Positions 26,791-35,414 of a stretch of DNA of 64,000 bases are shown here, piece after piece. Source of the stretch: Nonomuraea cypriaca. GTDB lineage: Bacteria > Actinomycetota > Actinomycetes > Streptosporangiales > Streptosporangiaceae. Made by a program: the position numbers and the translations under genes. Under the pieces are notes generated by a model. That model worked only from the letters and a program-made list of their open reading frames with translations, ran no database searches and was not told the DNA's origin. The stretch lies in NCBI RefSeq assembly GCF_015645445.1, contig NZ_JADOGI010000002.1:62001-126000 (forward strand). The letters run 5' to 3'. Each line of letters opens with the position of its first letter. The stretch's first letter is position 1.

Positions 26791-27843
26791 CTACTTGATG
26801 AGGGACGTGAACGGGTCGTCATAGCTGCCGAACGGCTTGGGCGTGGCCGCCAGCGCCTTGTCCGCGTTCTCCTTGGTGACCAGCTCGACCGGGGCCTTGA
26901 CGTTGGTGGGCAGCGTCTTGCCGGCCGCCGCCGCCTGGCACGCCTCCACGCCCATCAGCCCGATCGCGTACGGGTACTGGGCGACGGTGCCGTCCAGGGT
27001 GCCGGCCTTGACCGCGTTGAGCGCGTCCTTGATGCCGTCCACGCTGATGACCTTGACCTTGCCGGTCTTGCCGGCGTTGGCGACGGCGCGCGCCACGCCC
27101 AGTCCCATGTCGTCGTTGGCGACGAAGAAGCCGGCCAGTTCGGGGTGTGCCTGCATCACGTCGGTGGCGGCGGTGAGCGCGGTCTGCCGCTCCCAGTTGG
27201 CCGCGACGGTCTGCAGCACCTTGACCTCGGGCCCGATGCCCTGCTGGAAGCCCTCGATCCGGGCGCCGCTGGTCACGTCGCCCGCGATGCCGCCGATGGC
27301 CGCGACCTCGCCGCCGTCGGGCAGCAACTCGGTCATGCGCTGCCCGGCCATCTTGCCGGCCTCGACGTTGTCGGTCCCGATGTACGTCGCCGGCTTGACG
27401 TTCGCGCTCTTGGCCGCCGCCGCGTCGATCGGGCTGTCGATGTTGACCACGGTCTTGTTCTGGGCGGAGAGCTGGGCCAGGCCCTGGACCAGGTTGGTGC
27501 CGGAGATCGGGTTGATCACGTAACAGGAGAAGTCCTGCCCGGCCAGGCCGTTGAGCTTGTCCGCCTGACCGGTCGTGTCCGTGATGGCGTTGGCCGCCTG
27601 GACCGTGACAGGCGCCTTGGCCGTGGCGGCCTGCTCGTCCATGCCCTGCTTCATCGTCTGGAAGAACGGGTTGTCCAGTCCCTTGATCACAGCGGCGATC
27701 TTGGGCGTCGCGGTGCTCGCTCCCCCGGCCGCAGGGGAGGTGCCGGTGGTCTCGCCGGAACCGCAGGCGGACAGCGCGAGCGCGCCCGCGGCGAGAACCG
27801 CGCTGAGGGCCGCGGTGCGGCGACCTCTGGTGTTGGCCATCAT
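26791..27843 (-). CDS. ABC sugar-binding lipoprotein (RbsB type)
   Basis: 350 residues. Lipobox LSAC (Cys about 27) after a twin-Arg-rich start, then a type I periplasmic-binding fold with IKGLDNPFFQTMKQGM, VNIDSPID, AIGGIAGD, FVANDDMGLG and VISVDGIKDAL. It captures a monosaccharide. First gene of the operon, with the divergent ROK repressor 133 bases away and an inverted repeat between them. Confidence 0.93.
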   Translation of the reverse strand: MMANTRGRRTAALSAVLAAGALALSACGSGETTGTSPAAGGASTATPKIAAVIKGLDNPFFQTMKQGMDEQAATAKAPVTVQAANAITDTTGQADKLNGLAGQDFSCYVINPISGTNLVQGLAQLSAQNKTVVNIDSPIDAAAAKSANVKPATYIGTDNVEAGKMAGQRMTELLPDGGEVAAIGGIAGDVTSGARIEGFQQGIGPEVKVLQTVAANWERQTALTAATDVMQAHPELAGFFVANDDMGLGVARAVANAGKTGKVKVISVDGIKDALNAVKAGTLDGTVAQYPYAIGLMGVEACQAAAAGKTLPTNVKAPVELVTKENADKALAATPKPFGSYDDPFTSLIK

Positions 27844-27909
27844 CGGATGTCCCTTTCAGGCGTCAATGACATGACCGTAACCAGTGTTTCCGATAGATGA
27901 CAACCCTTC

Positions 27910-27930
27910 TTTCGACTTTTTATGTCGAAA
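27910..27930. promoter_or_regulatory. Candidate ROK operator between divergent sugar genes
   Basis: TTTCGAC, seven A/T-rich bases, GTCGAAA: a perfect 7-bp dyad, 66 bases from the binding-protein start and 46 bases from the ROK start. The whole 80-base patch is clearly A+T-rich for this genome. Position fits a repressor site serving both promoters. Confidence 0.7.
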
Positions 27931-27976
27931 CATCACTAACTTACGTGTAGTGGGAGACATAGCTAGAGTGACTCGT

Positions 27977-29221
27977 ATGGATGCACCGAGCCTGCCGAGC
28001 CCGCGGCTGGGGGCCAGCTCAGGCGAGATCCTCAGCCTGTTCCGCGACGCCCCCGACGGCCTGACGAAGGCCGACGTGATGCGCCACACCGGCCTGTCGC
28101 GCACCACCGTCAACCAGCGGCTCGACGGCTTGCTGGCGGCCGGCCTGCTGATGCCCGCCGAGGAGGAGGCGCGTACCCGCGGCCGCCCGGCGGGCCAGTT
28201 CGTGGTCAACCGCGACCGCGGGGTGCTGCTGGTGGCCGACATCGGCGCGACCGGCCTGAGGACCGCCCTGTGCGACCTGGCCGGCGAGGTGCGGGCCGAA
28301 CGCGAGGTCCGCGCCGAGGTGACGGCGGGCCCACAAGCCGTTCTCACCATCGTGGACGACCTGTTCACCGAGATACTCTCAGCGGTCAGGCGCAAGCCCG
28401 ACGAGGTGCTCGGCATCGGGCTCGACGTGCCGGGCCCGGTGGACTTCGAGACCGGGCGGGTCGTCAGCCCGCCGATCATGACGGGCTGGGACCGCTATGA
28501 CATCCCCGGCTGGTTCCGCTCCCGCTTCGACTGCCCCGTCCTGGTGGACAAGGACGTCAACGCCATGGCGTACGGCGAGCAGCGGCTGCGCTACCCGGAC
28601 GTGCCCCACCTGCTCATGCTCAAGATCGGCACCGGCGTCGGCACCGGCCTGGTCGCCAGTGGCAAGGTGCACCGCGGCGCCGACGGCGCGGCCGGCGACG
28701 TCGGCCACATCCAGGTCACGGTGGGCGACGTGGCCGAGCCGCCCATCTGCCGATGCGGCAACGCGGGCTGCGTCGAGGCGTACGCCGGGGGCTGGGCCAT
28801 AGTGCGCGACCTGCGCGAGGCGGGCCGTGACGTGAGCACCGTGGACGACGCCGTACGCCTGATCCGCAGCGGCGACCTCGTCGCGGTGCGGCTCGCCCGG
28901 CGCGCGGCGCGCATTCTCGGCGGTGCCATCGCCGACACGGTCAACCTGTTCAACCCGCGCGTCATCGCCATCGGCGGGCAGCTCGCCCACACCGACGAGC
29001 AGCTCTTCGCCGGCATCCGCGAGATCGTCTACCGGCGCTCACTGCCCCTGGCCACCCGCAACCTGCAGATCGTGCGCAGCGACCTCGACCCGCACGCGGG
29101 CGTGCTCGGCCTGGCGCAGCTGCTGGTCGACGGCATCTACACCCCTGCGCGGGTCCAGCAGCTCGTGGAGGGCGCGGTGGCCGGCTGTCATACGCCGGAA
29201 ATTTCGCGGTTGAAGGCGTAA
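27977..29221 (+). CDS. ROK-family transcriptional repressor
   Basis: 414 residues from MDAPSLPSPRLG. Winged helix-turn-helix at about 25-75 (KADVMRHTGLSRTTVNQRLD), then the ROK sugar-kinase-like fold: VADIGATGLRTAL, LDVPGPVD, DKDVNAMAYGE, and the zinc motif HIQVTVGD ... CRCGNAGCVEAYAGG. The Asp of VPGPVD/VDKDVNA are kept, so glucokinase-like sugar sensing is likely but catalysis is uncertain. It should repress the divergent sugar ABC operon until the sugar binds. The frame is open to 27884, but that extension crosses the operator. Confidence 0.9.
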   Translation: MDAPSLPSPRLGASSGEILSLFRDAPDGLTKADVMRHTGLSRTTVNQRLDGLLAAGLLMPAEEEARTRGRPAGQFVVNRDRGVLLVADIGATGLRTALCDLAGEVRAEREVRAEVTAGPQAVLTIVDDLFTEILSAVRRKPDEVLGIGLDVPGPVDFETGRVVSPPIMTGWDRYDIPGWFRSRFDCPVLVDKDVNAMAYGEQRLRYPDVPHLLMLKIGTGVGTGLVASGKVHRGADGAAGDVGHIQVTVGDVAEPPICRCGNAGCVEAYAGGWAIVRDLREAGRDVSTVDDAVRLIRSGDLVAVRLARRAARILGGAIADTVNLFNPRVIAIGGQLAHTDEQLFAGIREIVYRRSLPLATRNLQIVRSDLDPHAGVLGLAQLLVDGIYTPARVQQLVEGAVAGCHTPEISRLKA

Positions 29222-29225
29222 GGGA

Positions 29226-29528
29226 TCAGTCGAGTCGGACGACACCGGCGAGCAAGGGCAGGAATATGCGGTCCAACTCGGTGAGGTCCGTCTGAAGCCG
29301 TGTGGCGATCTCGTCGCACGCTGGGAAGCTCGTCACGGTCCCGACGACGGCGGTGGCCTGCCGTACGTCGAAGGGGGCCTGGAGACGGCCGGCGTGGGCC
29401 AGGCGCTGCACGAACGTGCTGATCTGTTCGTATCGCCAGTGCTCTCGGCCGGCGATGACCTGCTGGGCCTCGGGATCCACGGCCGAGAGGCTGATCAGCC
29501 GCCGGAAGATCGGCTGCGCCGGGAACAT
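29226..29528 (-). pseudogene. 3' remnant of a TetR-family regulator
   Basis: About 100 codons. PIFRRLISLSAVDPEAQQVI, AGREHWRYEQISTFVQRLAH and the closing RIFLPLLAGVVRLD are the ligand-binding half of a TetR protein; the helix-turn-helix half is absent. Homology ends at about 29525, exactly where the opposite-strand dehydrogenase remnant begins. An in-frame ATG at 29528 exists but the product could not bind DNA. Confidence 0.75.
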
Positions 29529-30029
29529 GGGCGGCTCGATGTGCTGGTCAACAACGCCGGGACCGTCGTGGATCGGCTCGCCGCGGACACCACGGCGGTC
29601 GAGATGCGCCACACCTTCGAGGTCAACGTCTTCGGCGTCGTCACGGTCATTCACGCGATGCTGCCGCTGTTGCGCGCCTCGCTCGCGCCGCGCATCGTCA
29701 ACGTGTCCAGCACCACCGCCTCGTTGGGGTTGACGAGCGGTGGTGCCGATTTCGGCGGCGACGCCGAGCGCCGGATCGCGTACTCGTCGTCGAAGACCGC
29801 GCTGAACATGCTCACCGTCCAGTACGCTCACGCCTTCGCCAAGGACCCTGGCCTGTCCCACATCAAGATCAATTCGGCGACGCCCGGGTACACCGCTACC
29901 GACCTCACAGGGCACCGCGGCACCCGCACCGTCGAGGAGGGCGCCCGGGTCATCGTGGATCTGGCCACGCTGGACAGCGCTGGTCCCACCGGCGGGTTCT
30001 TCAACGACCAGGGGCGCGTGCCCTGGTAG
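29511..30029 (+). pseudogene. 3' remnant of a short-chain dehydrogenase
   Basis: About 172 codons beginning RLRREHGRLDVLVNNAG, with the catalytic Ser (VNVSSTT) and YSSSK intact and a normal C-terminus (GGFFNDQGRVPW). The N-terminal cofactor-binding half (TGxxxGxG) is missing. The frame stays open upstream to an ATG at 29394, but that part is antisense to the TetR remnant. The two relics overlap by 18 bases, so one deletion removed the 5' ends of a divergent tetR/SDR pair. Confidence 0.8.
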
Positions 30030-30065
30030 CCGAACGCGCCGGCCGCGGTGCTGATGGTGTCCTCG

Positions 30066-31268
30066 TCACCAGGTGACGGGCAGCTCGTGCATCCCGTAGA
30101 CGTTGGAGTGGTCCTTGAACGAGAGTTGCTCGTCGGGGACGGCCAGCCGCAGGCCGGGGACCCGCTGGAACAGGGTGTTGAAGACGATCTCCAGCTCCAC
30201 GCGGGCGAGGCTCTGGCCCAGGCACTGGTGCGGGCCGTAGCCGAACGCCAGGTGGCTGCGAGCGTCGCGCTCGATGTCGAACGTGTCGGGGTCCGCGAAC
30301 ACCTCGGGATCGCGGTTGCCGGTGTTGGTCAGCGTGAGCACGCCTTCCCCCGCGGGGATGACCGTGCCGCCGAGCTCCACGTCCTCGATGGCCACCCGCA
30401 TCATCGCGAACTCGGCGATGGTGAAGTGGCGCAGGAGCTCCTCGACGGCGCCCGGCGTCTTGCCCGGGTCCTCACGCAGTGCGGCGAGCGCGTCGGGATG
30501 CCGCAACATCATGTACGTGCCCAGCGAGATCATGTTCGCCGTGGTCTCGTGCCCGGCGATCAGCAGCAGGAACGCCAGGCTGAGCAGCGCGCCATGGTCG
30601 ACCGCGCCGCTCTCGCGCTGCTTGAGCACCTGGCGGCTGAGCAGGTCGTCGGAGGGGTCCTCCTCCTTGGCCTTGATCAGTTTGTCCAGGTAAATGGCGA
30701 TTTCGAGGGCCGCGTGCTGCCGCTCCTGCGCAGAGATGGTGTGGTTGAGCAACTGCGCGGAGTGGATCTGGAAGAAGTCATGATCGTCGTACGGCACGCC
30801 GAGCAACTCGCAGATCACCAGCGAGGGAACCGGCAGGGCCAGCGCCCGCACCAGGTCGACCGGGCGTGGGCCGCCGAGCATGGCGTCGAGGTGCTCGTCC
30901 ACGATCTGCTGGATGCGCGGCCGCAGCGCCGCCATCCGCCTGACGGTGAACTCCCCGACCACGGCGCGACGTGCTGGACCGTGCTCCGGCGGGTCCATCT
31001 CCAGCATCATCTTGGGCAGCGGCGACTCGCCCGGCCCCATCTCGCCGTTCAACTTGGGGGCGTTGGGATGGCGGCGGTCGGCGCTGAATCGCGGGTCGCT
31101 CAGGATCGTGCGGATGTCCTGATAACGGGCGGCGACCCAGGCGGCCGAACCACCCGGCAGCGCGACCTTGGCGACCGGCTCCTCGCGCAGGAGGCGAAGG
31201 TGCTGCTCGGGCGGAGCGTACGGGCAGATGCGGGCGATCTGGAGCGTCTCAGCGGAGTCAGCGGTCAC
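30066..31268 (-). CDS. Cytochrome P450 (CYP105/107-like)
   Basis: 400 residues. I-helix IAGHETTANM, K-helix EELLR, heme loop FGYGPHQCLGQS with axial Cys349. I use the GTG at 31268, which has GGGGA five bases upstream; a TTG at 31280 is in frame. Divergent from a TetR gene across a perfect 38-bp palindrome that ends 30 bases from this start, so the TetR protein very probably represses it. Substrate unknown. Confidence 0.93.
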   Translation of the reverse strand: MTADSAETLQIARICPYAPPEQHLRLLREEPVAKVALPGGSAAWVAARYQDIRTILSDPRFSADRRHPNAPKLNGEMGPGESPLPKMMLEMDPPEHGPARRAVVGEFTVRRMAALRPRIQQIVDEHLDAMLGGPRPVDLVRALALPVPSLVICELLGVPYDDHDFFQIHSAQLLNHTISAQERQHAALEIAIYLDKLIKAKEEDPSDDLLSRQVLKQRESGAVDHGALLSLAFLLLIAGHETTANMISLGTYMMLRHPDALAALREDPGKTPGAVEELLRHFTIAEFAMMRVAIEDVELGGTVIPAGEGVLTLTNTGNRDPEVFADPDTFDIERDARSHLAFGYGPHQCLGQSLARVELEIVFNTLFQRVPGLRLAVPDEQLSFKDHSNVYGMHELPVTW

Positions 31269-31298
31269 GATTGTCCCCAATCAACATGCCATTCCAAC

Positions 31299-31336
31299 TT
31301 CCCTACACATGTAGGTTAACCTACATGTGTAGGGAA
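31299..31336. promoter_or_regulatory. Perfect 38-bp palindrome between P450 and TetR genes
   Basis: Arm TTCCCTACACATGTAGGTT is followed immediately by its exact reverse complement. Each arm also contains a CTACA-TGTAG dyad, and the centre GTAGGTTAACCTAC is a third dyad, so two TetR dimers could bind. It overlaps the expected promoters of both divergent genes. Confidence 0.9.
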
Positions 31337-31350
31337 CAGTACGCTGAGGC

Positions 31351-31977
31351 GTGGCACACGAGAGGAACAGCGAGCTGAGCGACCCGCGAGTGCGTCGCAC
31401 ACAGGCGGCCCTGCGACGCGCGCTGATCGACCTCGTCCAGGACCGCGACCTGCCTCGGATCAGCGTCGCCGACGTCGCCGAGCGCGCAGGTGTGAGCCGC
31501 TCGACGTTCTACGACCACTACCGGGACGTGCACGAACTGGCCGAGGCCGCCTGCACCGCGATGATCGACGACCTCGTCGAGGCCATACCCAACCCCGGGA
31601 CCAAGGACACCCCGGACACCACCACCGAAACGCTGCTGACCTTCTTCGCCCACCTCGCCGAGCACGCCCGCCTCTACCGCGGCGTGCTCGGGCCCCAGGG
31701 AAGCGCGCGCGTCATCGACCACGTGCGCCGCCGTGCCACCGTGGCGGGTTATGTCGGCGCGCGGCGTGCCACCACAGGAGACGACGCCCCATCGCCTGTC
31801 GACTACACGGCGCGCATCCCGCACGACGTGCCGGCGGCGTTCACCGCGGGAGCGCTCATCGGCGTCGCCACCGACTGGCTCGAGCACGGATGCCCGTGCT
31901 CGCCCGCCGAGATGGCCGCCCTGACCCGGCCGCTGCTGGTGGCCCTCTACCGCAGAGACGGCCGGCCGACGGCCTGA
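31351..31977 (+). CDS. TetR-family repressor of the divergent P450
   Basis: 208 residues; N-terminal RRTQAALRRALIDLVQDRDL and the helix-turn-helix SVADVAERAGVSRSTFYDHY (about 38-57), then a TetR_C_33-like ligand domain. GTG start 14 bases after the 38-bp palindrome, with no strong ribosome-binding site. Its stop codon lies in the loop of the terminator hairpin at 31962-31990. Confidence 0.92.
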   Translation: MAHERNSELSDPRVRRTQAALRRALIDLVQDRDLPRISVADVAERAGVSRSTFYDHYRDVHELAEAACTAMIDDLVEAIPNPGTKDTPDTTTETLLTFFAHLAEHARLYRGVLGPQGSARVIDHVRRRATVAGYVGARRATTGDDAPSPVDYTARIPHDVPAAFTAGALIGVATDWLEHGCPCSPAEMAALTRPLLVALYRRDGRPTA

Positions 31978-31990
31978 AGCCGTCGGCCGG
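31962..31990 (+). terminator. Terminator hairpin at the TetR stop codon
   Basis: CCGGCCGACGGC, loop CTGAA, GCCGTCGGCCGG: a 12-bp perfect stem whose loop contains the TGA stop. Serves the TetR gene and perhaps the converging beta-helix gene. Confidence 0.7.
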
Positions 31991-32069
31991 GGTTACTCGC
32001 GAAGGGCGCCCTCGTAGGGGGCTGCCCGGCGCTTTGGCCGGGGTGTCGAGCCGTCCCCGTCTCCCGAAC

Positions 32070-33755
32070 TCAGCCCATGAGGCGCAGGCGTTCGCGCTGG
32101 GCCGCGTAGAGGTCCGTGACCCGGGGGCGGCTGCCGTGGTCGGCGATGACGCTTTCCAGGTCCCCGGCGAAGTCGGGGGTCAGCTCGCTGTCCGTCCCGG
32201 TCGCGCCCTGGACGCCGACCGTCACGCTGCGGGGTGCGACGTCCGCGATCGTGACGGCGTACGGGCTGCCGTTGGTGAGCCTGACGTTCCAGTGCGCGAT
32301 CCGAGCGCCGAACAGCGGGCCGGAGGCGGCGGACCCGCCGACTCTGCCGTTGTTCACCAGCGTGATGTTCGTCCGCGCGTTCTCGAACGGCATGGCCCGG
32401 TGGGTGTCGAAGGTGCCCTCGGCCATCCGCCCGCGCCGCCAGACGTTGCCCGACGACAGGCCCTCCAGGTTCAGGCCGTGGTGAACCGCCCCAGAAGGCA
32501 CCGGCACGGTGAACGCCTCGATCTCGAAGTCGTCCACCAGGTTGTCGTGCGACTGCATCCGGCAGGCGAAGCTGTGGTGGGCGGACCGGCCGCCGACGGC
32601 GACGCGGTGGAGGGTGTTCGACTTGGCCGTGGTGAAGCCGAACCCGAGGTCGCAGTTCTCCACCCGGACGTCCCTGGCCCAGCAGTCGTGCACGGCCTGG
32701 AAGCACACGCCGTTCGAGCCGGGGTGCCTGTTGTGCGCGGTCATCGCGACGAGCTCGTTGCGCACGGTCAGCTCCTCGACGCCGCTGTCGTGCACCGTCG
32801 GCCCGGGGGCGCGGAGCCGGGCGGGCCAGCCGGGACGGAGGTCGTACCTGAGCGGCTGGGCCAGCCTGACCAGGTGGGCGCCCAGCACCGCCTCGACCCG
32901 GACCGGCCACTGGAGGGTCGCGTACTGCACATACTGCCCGCCCGAGCCGGTCACGAGCTGTGGCGCACGGCGCGGCCAGTCGTAGGACCTGGTGCCGGGG
33001 ACGTCGCCGGCGAGGTGCATCAGCAGCGTCGCGTCCGGCGGGTTGTCGCATTCGAGCACCACCATGTCGCCCGCGCGCAGCCCGCTCGTGTCGGACACCA
33101 CAAGCGTCCGCTGGCCCCGCGAGGCGGCGCCGGCCTCGGCCAGGGTGTCGCCCAGGAGCCAGCCTTCGGTCCCCGCGTAGTCCTCGGACTCCGACCGGGC
33201 CCGCCGCTCGGCCGCGACGAACCAGATCTGACCACCGGTCCACGACCAGCGGCTGTTGCCGTTGGACTGCCGGGCCGGCCGGTATCCGTCGTCGAGCGTC
33301 CGGGTGAAGTGCAGCACGGTCGCCTCGCGCCCGGCGCCCCGCAGGACGACGTTCGACCAGTGCACGAACACCGGCGACGACAGCCGATAGGTGCCTCGTG
33401 GCACCAGCACCACACCGCCGCCGCGTTCCCCGACGGAGCGCAGCGCGGCGTTGAAGGCCGGGGCGCAGTCGGTCGTCCCGTCGGCGCGGGCGCCGAAGTC
33501 GGTCACCCTGGCCACCGTGCGGGGCGTGGGTAAGGGCGAGCCGAGACGGTAGCCCGCCCGCGCGACGTCGGGCACCACCGGGTGCGAGCCCTCCGCCTGC
33601 GCCCACTGGTCCAGCAGCGCCGCCGACGTGTCCTCCGCCCCGCCCGTGACCGCCGCCCCCGCCGGTGGTGCCGATGCCGGTGCGGCCATGGTGGTGAGCG
33701 CGGCGCCCGCCGTGCCACCGATCAGCGCGCGGCGGCTCATGTGGGAAGGATGCAT
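32070..33755 (-). CDS. Tat-exported right-handed beta-helix protein (pectate-lyase-like)
   Basis: 561 residues. Twin-Arg signal MSRRALIGGTAGAALTTMA follows a short lead (MHPSH). The body begins with the family motif VTDFGARADGTTDCAPAFNA (about 83-102), the hallmark of pectate_lyase_3/GH28-like beta-helices, and continues with repeated coils of VENCD / VRNEL type. It probably binds or cuts a polysaccharide outside the cell. GAGGAG precedes the ATG at 33755. Divergent from a sugar MFS + deacetylase pair, with a TGTGCA/TGCACA dyad between them. Confidence 0.82.
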   Translation of the reverse strand: MHPSHMSRRALIGGTAGAALTTMAAPASAPPAGAAVTGGAEDTSAALLDQWAQAEGSHPVVPDVARAGYRLGSPLPTPRTVARVTDFGARADGTTDCAPAFNAALRSVGERGGGVVLVPRGTYRLSSPVFVHWSNVVLRGAGREATVLHFTRTLDDGYRPARQSNGNSRWSWTGGQIWFVAAERRARSESEDYAGTEGWLLGDTLAEAGAASRGQRTLVVSDTSGLRAGDMVVLECDNPPDATLLMHLAGDVPGTRSYDWPRRAPQLVTGSGGQYVQYATLQWPVRVEAVLGAHLVRLAQPLRYDLRPGWPARLRAPGPTVHDSGVEELTVRNELVAMTAHNRHPGSNGVCFQAVHDCWARDVRVENCDLGFGFTTAKSNTLHRVAVGGRSAHHSFACRMQSHDNLVDDFEIEAFTVPVPSGAVHHGLNLEGLSSGNVWRRGRMAEGTFDTHRAMPFENARTNITLVNNGRVGGSAASGPLFGARIAHWNVRLTNGSPYAVTIADVAPRSVTVGVQGATGTDSELTPDFAGDLESVIADHGSRPRVTDLYAAQRERLRLMG

Positions 33756-33801
33756 GGAACTCCTCAAAGCTCTTTCGTTTTCCTGTCCGCACCGGCCAAA
33801 C

Positions 33802-33815
33802 TGTGCACCTGCACA
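33802..33815. promoter_or_regulatory. Dyad in the divergent region of the beta-helix and MFS genes
   Basis: TGTGCA, two bases, TGCACA: perfect 6-bp arms, 47 bases before the beta-helix start and about 200 before the MFS start. No regulator gene is adjacent, so its binder is unknown. Confidence 0.45.
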
Positions 33816-34013
33816 CGCCGGCGATCGGCGTCGGCGTGGTCTGTCTCGTGGCCGGGCATGTCCTTGATCTTGCCCGTGATCGCAGACCGGCAACACTGGG
33901 ACAGACCGGCAGTCGACGTCCGGCGCGGCACGACTCCGCTTCACCCGCTGTTCGCCTTCGAGTGCGAAGGTGGCGCCGCGCACAGCGTCGGAATCCGCAA
34001 GGAAGGTGATCGC

Positions 34014-35414
34014 GTGTCCCAGCCCGGCACGGCCTCCGCCCCGGGACGGACTCCCGCGTGGCGCTACGCCATCGGGATGTTAGGCACTTCCATCCCGATC
34101 AACATGATCAAAGGGTCGATGATCCTCTTCTACGTCGACATTCTCGGGCTCGACGTTCGCGCTTACGGCGTGGTCATGGTCATCTACGCGGTCATCGACG
34201 CGTTCGACAACCCGCTGCTCGGCCACCTCTCCGATCGCACCAGAACCCGGTTCGGCCGGCGTCGGCCGTGGCTGCTCGTCGGCGCGCCGATGCTCGCGGC
34301 CTGCATGATCGCGTTCTTCTCCGCGCCGGCCTCACTGCGGGGGATCGGCCTCGTGCTCTGGTTCGCGGTGTTCGCGATCCTGTGCGAGGCTTTCGACTCG
34401 ATGCTCAACGCGAACTACGGCGCGCTGCTCCCCGAGCTCTACCCGCGGGAGCGCGACCGTGCCGTCGCCAACGGTCTGCGCCAGGGCTTCCAGCTCGTGG
34501 CGCTCGTGATCTCGCTCGCGGTCACCCCGTTGCTCACGACGGGCGTGTTCGGCACCGAGCAATCCACCCAGGGCTTCCAGATCACCGCGATCGTCTATGG
34601 CGCGATCGCCCTCGTCGTGATCGTGTTCATGGCGCTCGGCGCGCGCGAGCGTCCCCGCTACTCCACGCGCGAGCGGCCGCTGCTGCTGCCCAGCGTGTGG
34701 TCGATCGTGCGCAACCCGACGTTCTGGACGGTCGGGCTCACCGGCGCCTGTTACGGGATAGCCATGGCGCTCGTACTCTCGGGCATCCAGCTGTACGTCC
34801 GCTACTCGCTCGGGCTTCCTGTCGTGAACGCGCTCTACCTTCAGGGCATCGTCATCCTCGTCTCGGCGGGTGGCCTCGTGGTGTGGACGCGCGTCATCGC
34901 ACGCCGCGGCGCCCTGTGGACCTGGCGGCTCGCCTTCGCGGTCCTCGCGGCGAGCTTCGCGGCCCTGTTCTTCGCCACCGACCTCGCCACCGGGATCGCC
35001 GCGGGGGTGCTCGTCGGGGCCGGATGGTCGGGAATGCTCGCGACGAACGACCTCATCGTCGCGCGCGTGCTGGACGCCGACGCGGCACGCAACGGGGAAC
35101 ACCGCGAAGGGCTCTTCCTGTCCGCGTTCGGCTTCTTCGGCCGGCTCAACGGGATCGTGACCGGACTCGCGCTCACCTCGCTGGGCGTGTTCTTCGGCTA
35201 CAACTCGGGCGACGACCCCGGGACCGACCCCGGGCTCGCGTTCCGGGTGTACCTGTGCGTGTACCCGTTCGTGCTGACGACGATCGGCGCGTTCGCGGCG
35301 CGGCTCATCTCGGTCCCGATCGAGACGCCGCCCGAGGCGGCCGAACCGGTCGAGCCGCCGCCCGAGCCGCCCTCCGGTCCCGTGGAGGAGTCCGCCGTGG
35401 AGCGCCCCCGATGA
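34014..35414 (+). CDS. MFS sugar transporter (GPH cation symporter type)
   Basis: 466 residues, twelve membrane segments, with the GPH-family signature DAFDNPLLGHLSDRTRTRFG followed by RRRPWLL between helices 2 and 3. Such proteins import oligosaccharides with H+ or Na+. GTG start at 34014 preceded by GGAAGG; the long upstream extension is shadow. Acidic, Pro-rich C-terminal tail. Stop overlaps the next ATG (ATGA), so the deacetylase is co-translated. Confidence 0.9.
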   Translation: MSQPGTASAPGRTPAWRYAIGMLGTSIPINMIKGSMILFYVDILGLDVRAYGVVMVIYAVIDAFDNPLLGHLSDRTRTRFGRRRPWLLVGAPMLAACMIAFFSAPASLRGIGLVLWFAVFAILCEAFDSMLNANYGALLPELYPRERDRAVANGLRQGFQLVALVISLAVTPLLTTGVFGTEQSTQGFQITAIVYGAIALVVIVFMALGARERPRYSTRERPLLLPSVWSIVRNPTFWTVGLTGACYGIAMALVLSGIQLYVRYSLGLPVVNALYLQGIVILVSAGGLVVWTRVIARRGALWTWRLAFAVLAASFAALFFATDLATGIAAGVLVGAGWSGMLATNDLIVARVLDADAARNGEHREGLFLSAFGFFGRLNGIVTGLALTSLGVFFGYNSGDDPGTDPGLAFRVYLCVYPFVLTTIGAFAARLISVPIETPPEAAEPVEPPPEPPSGPVEESAVERPR

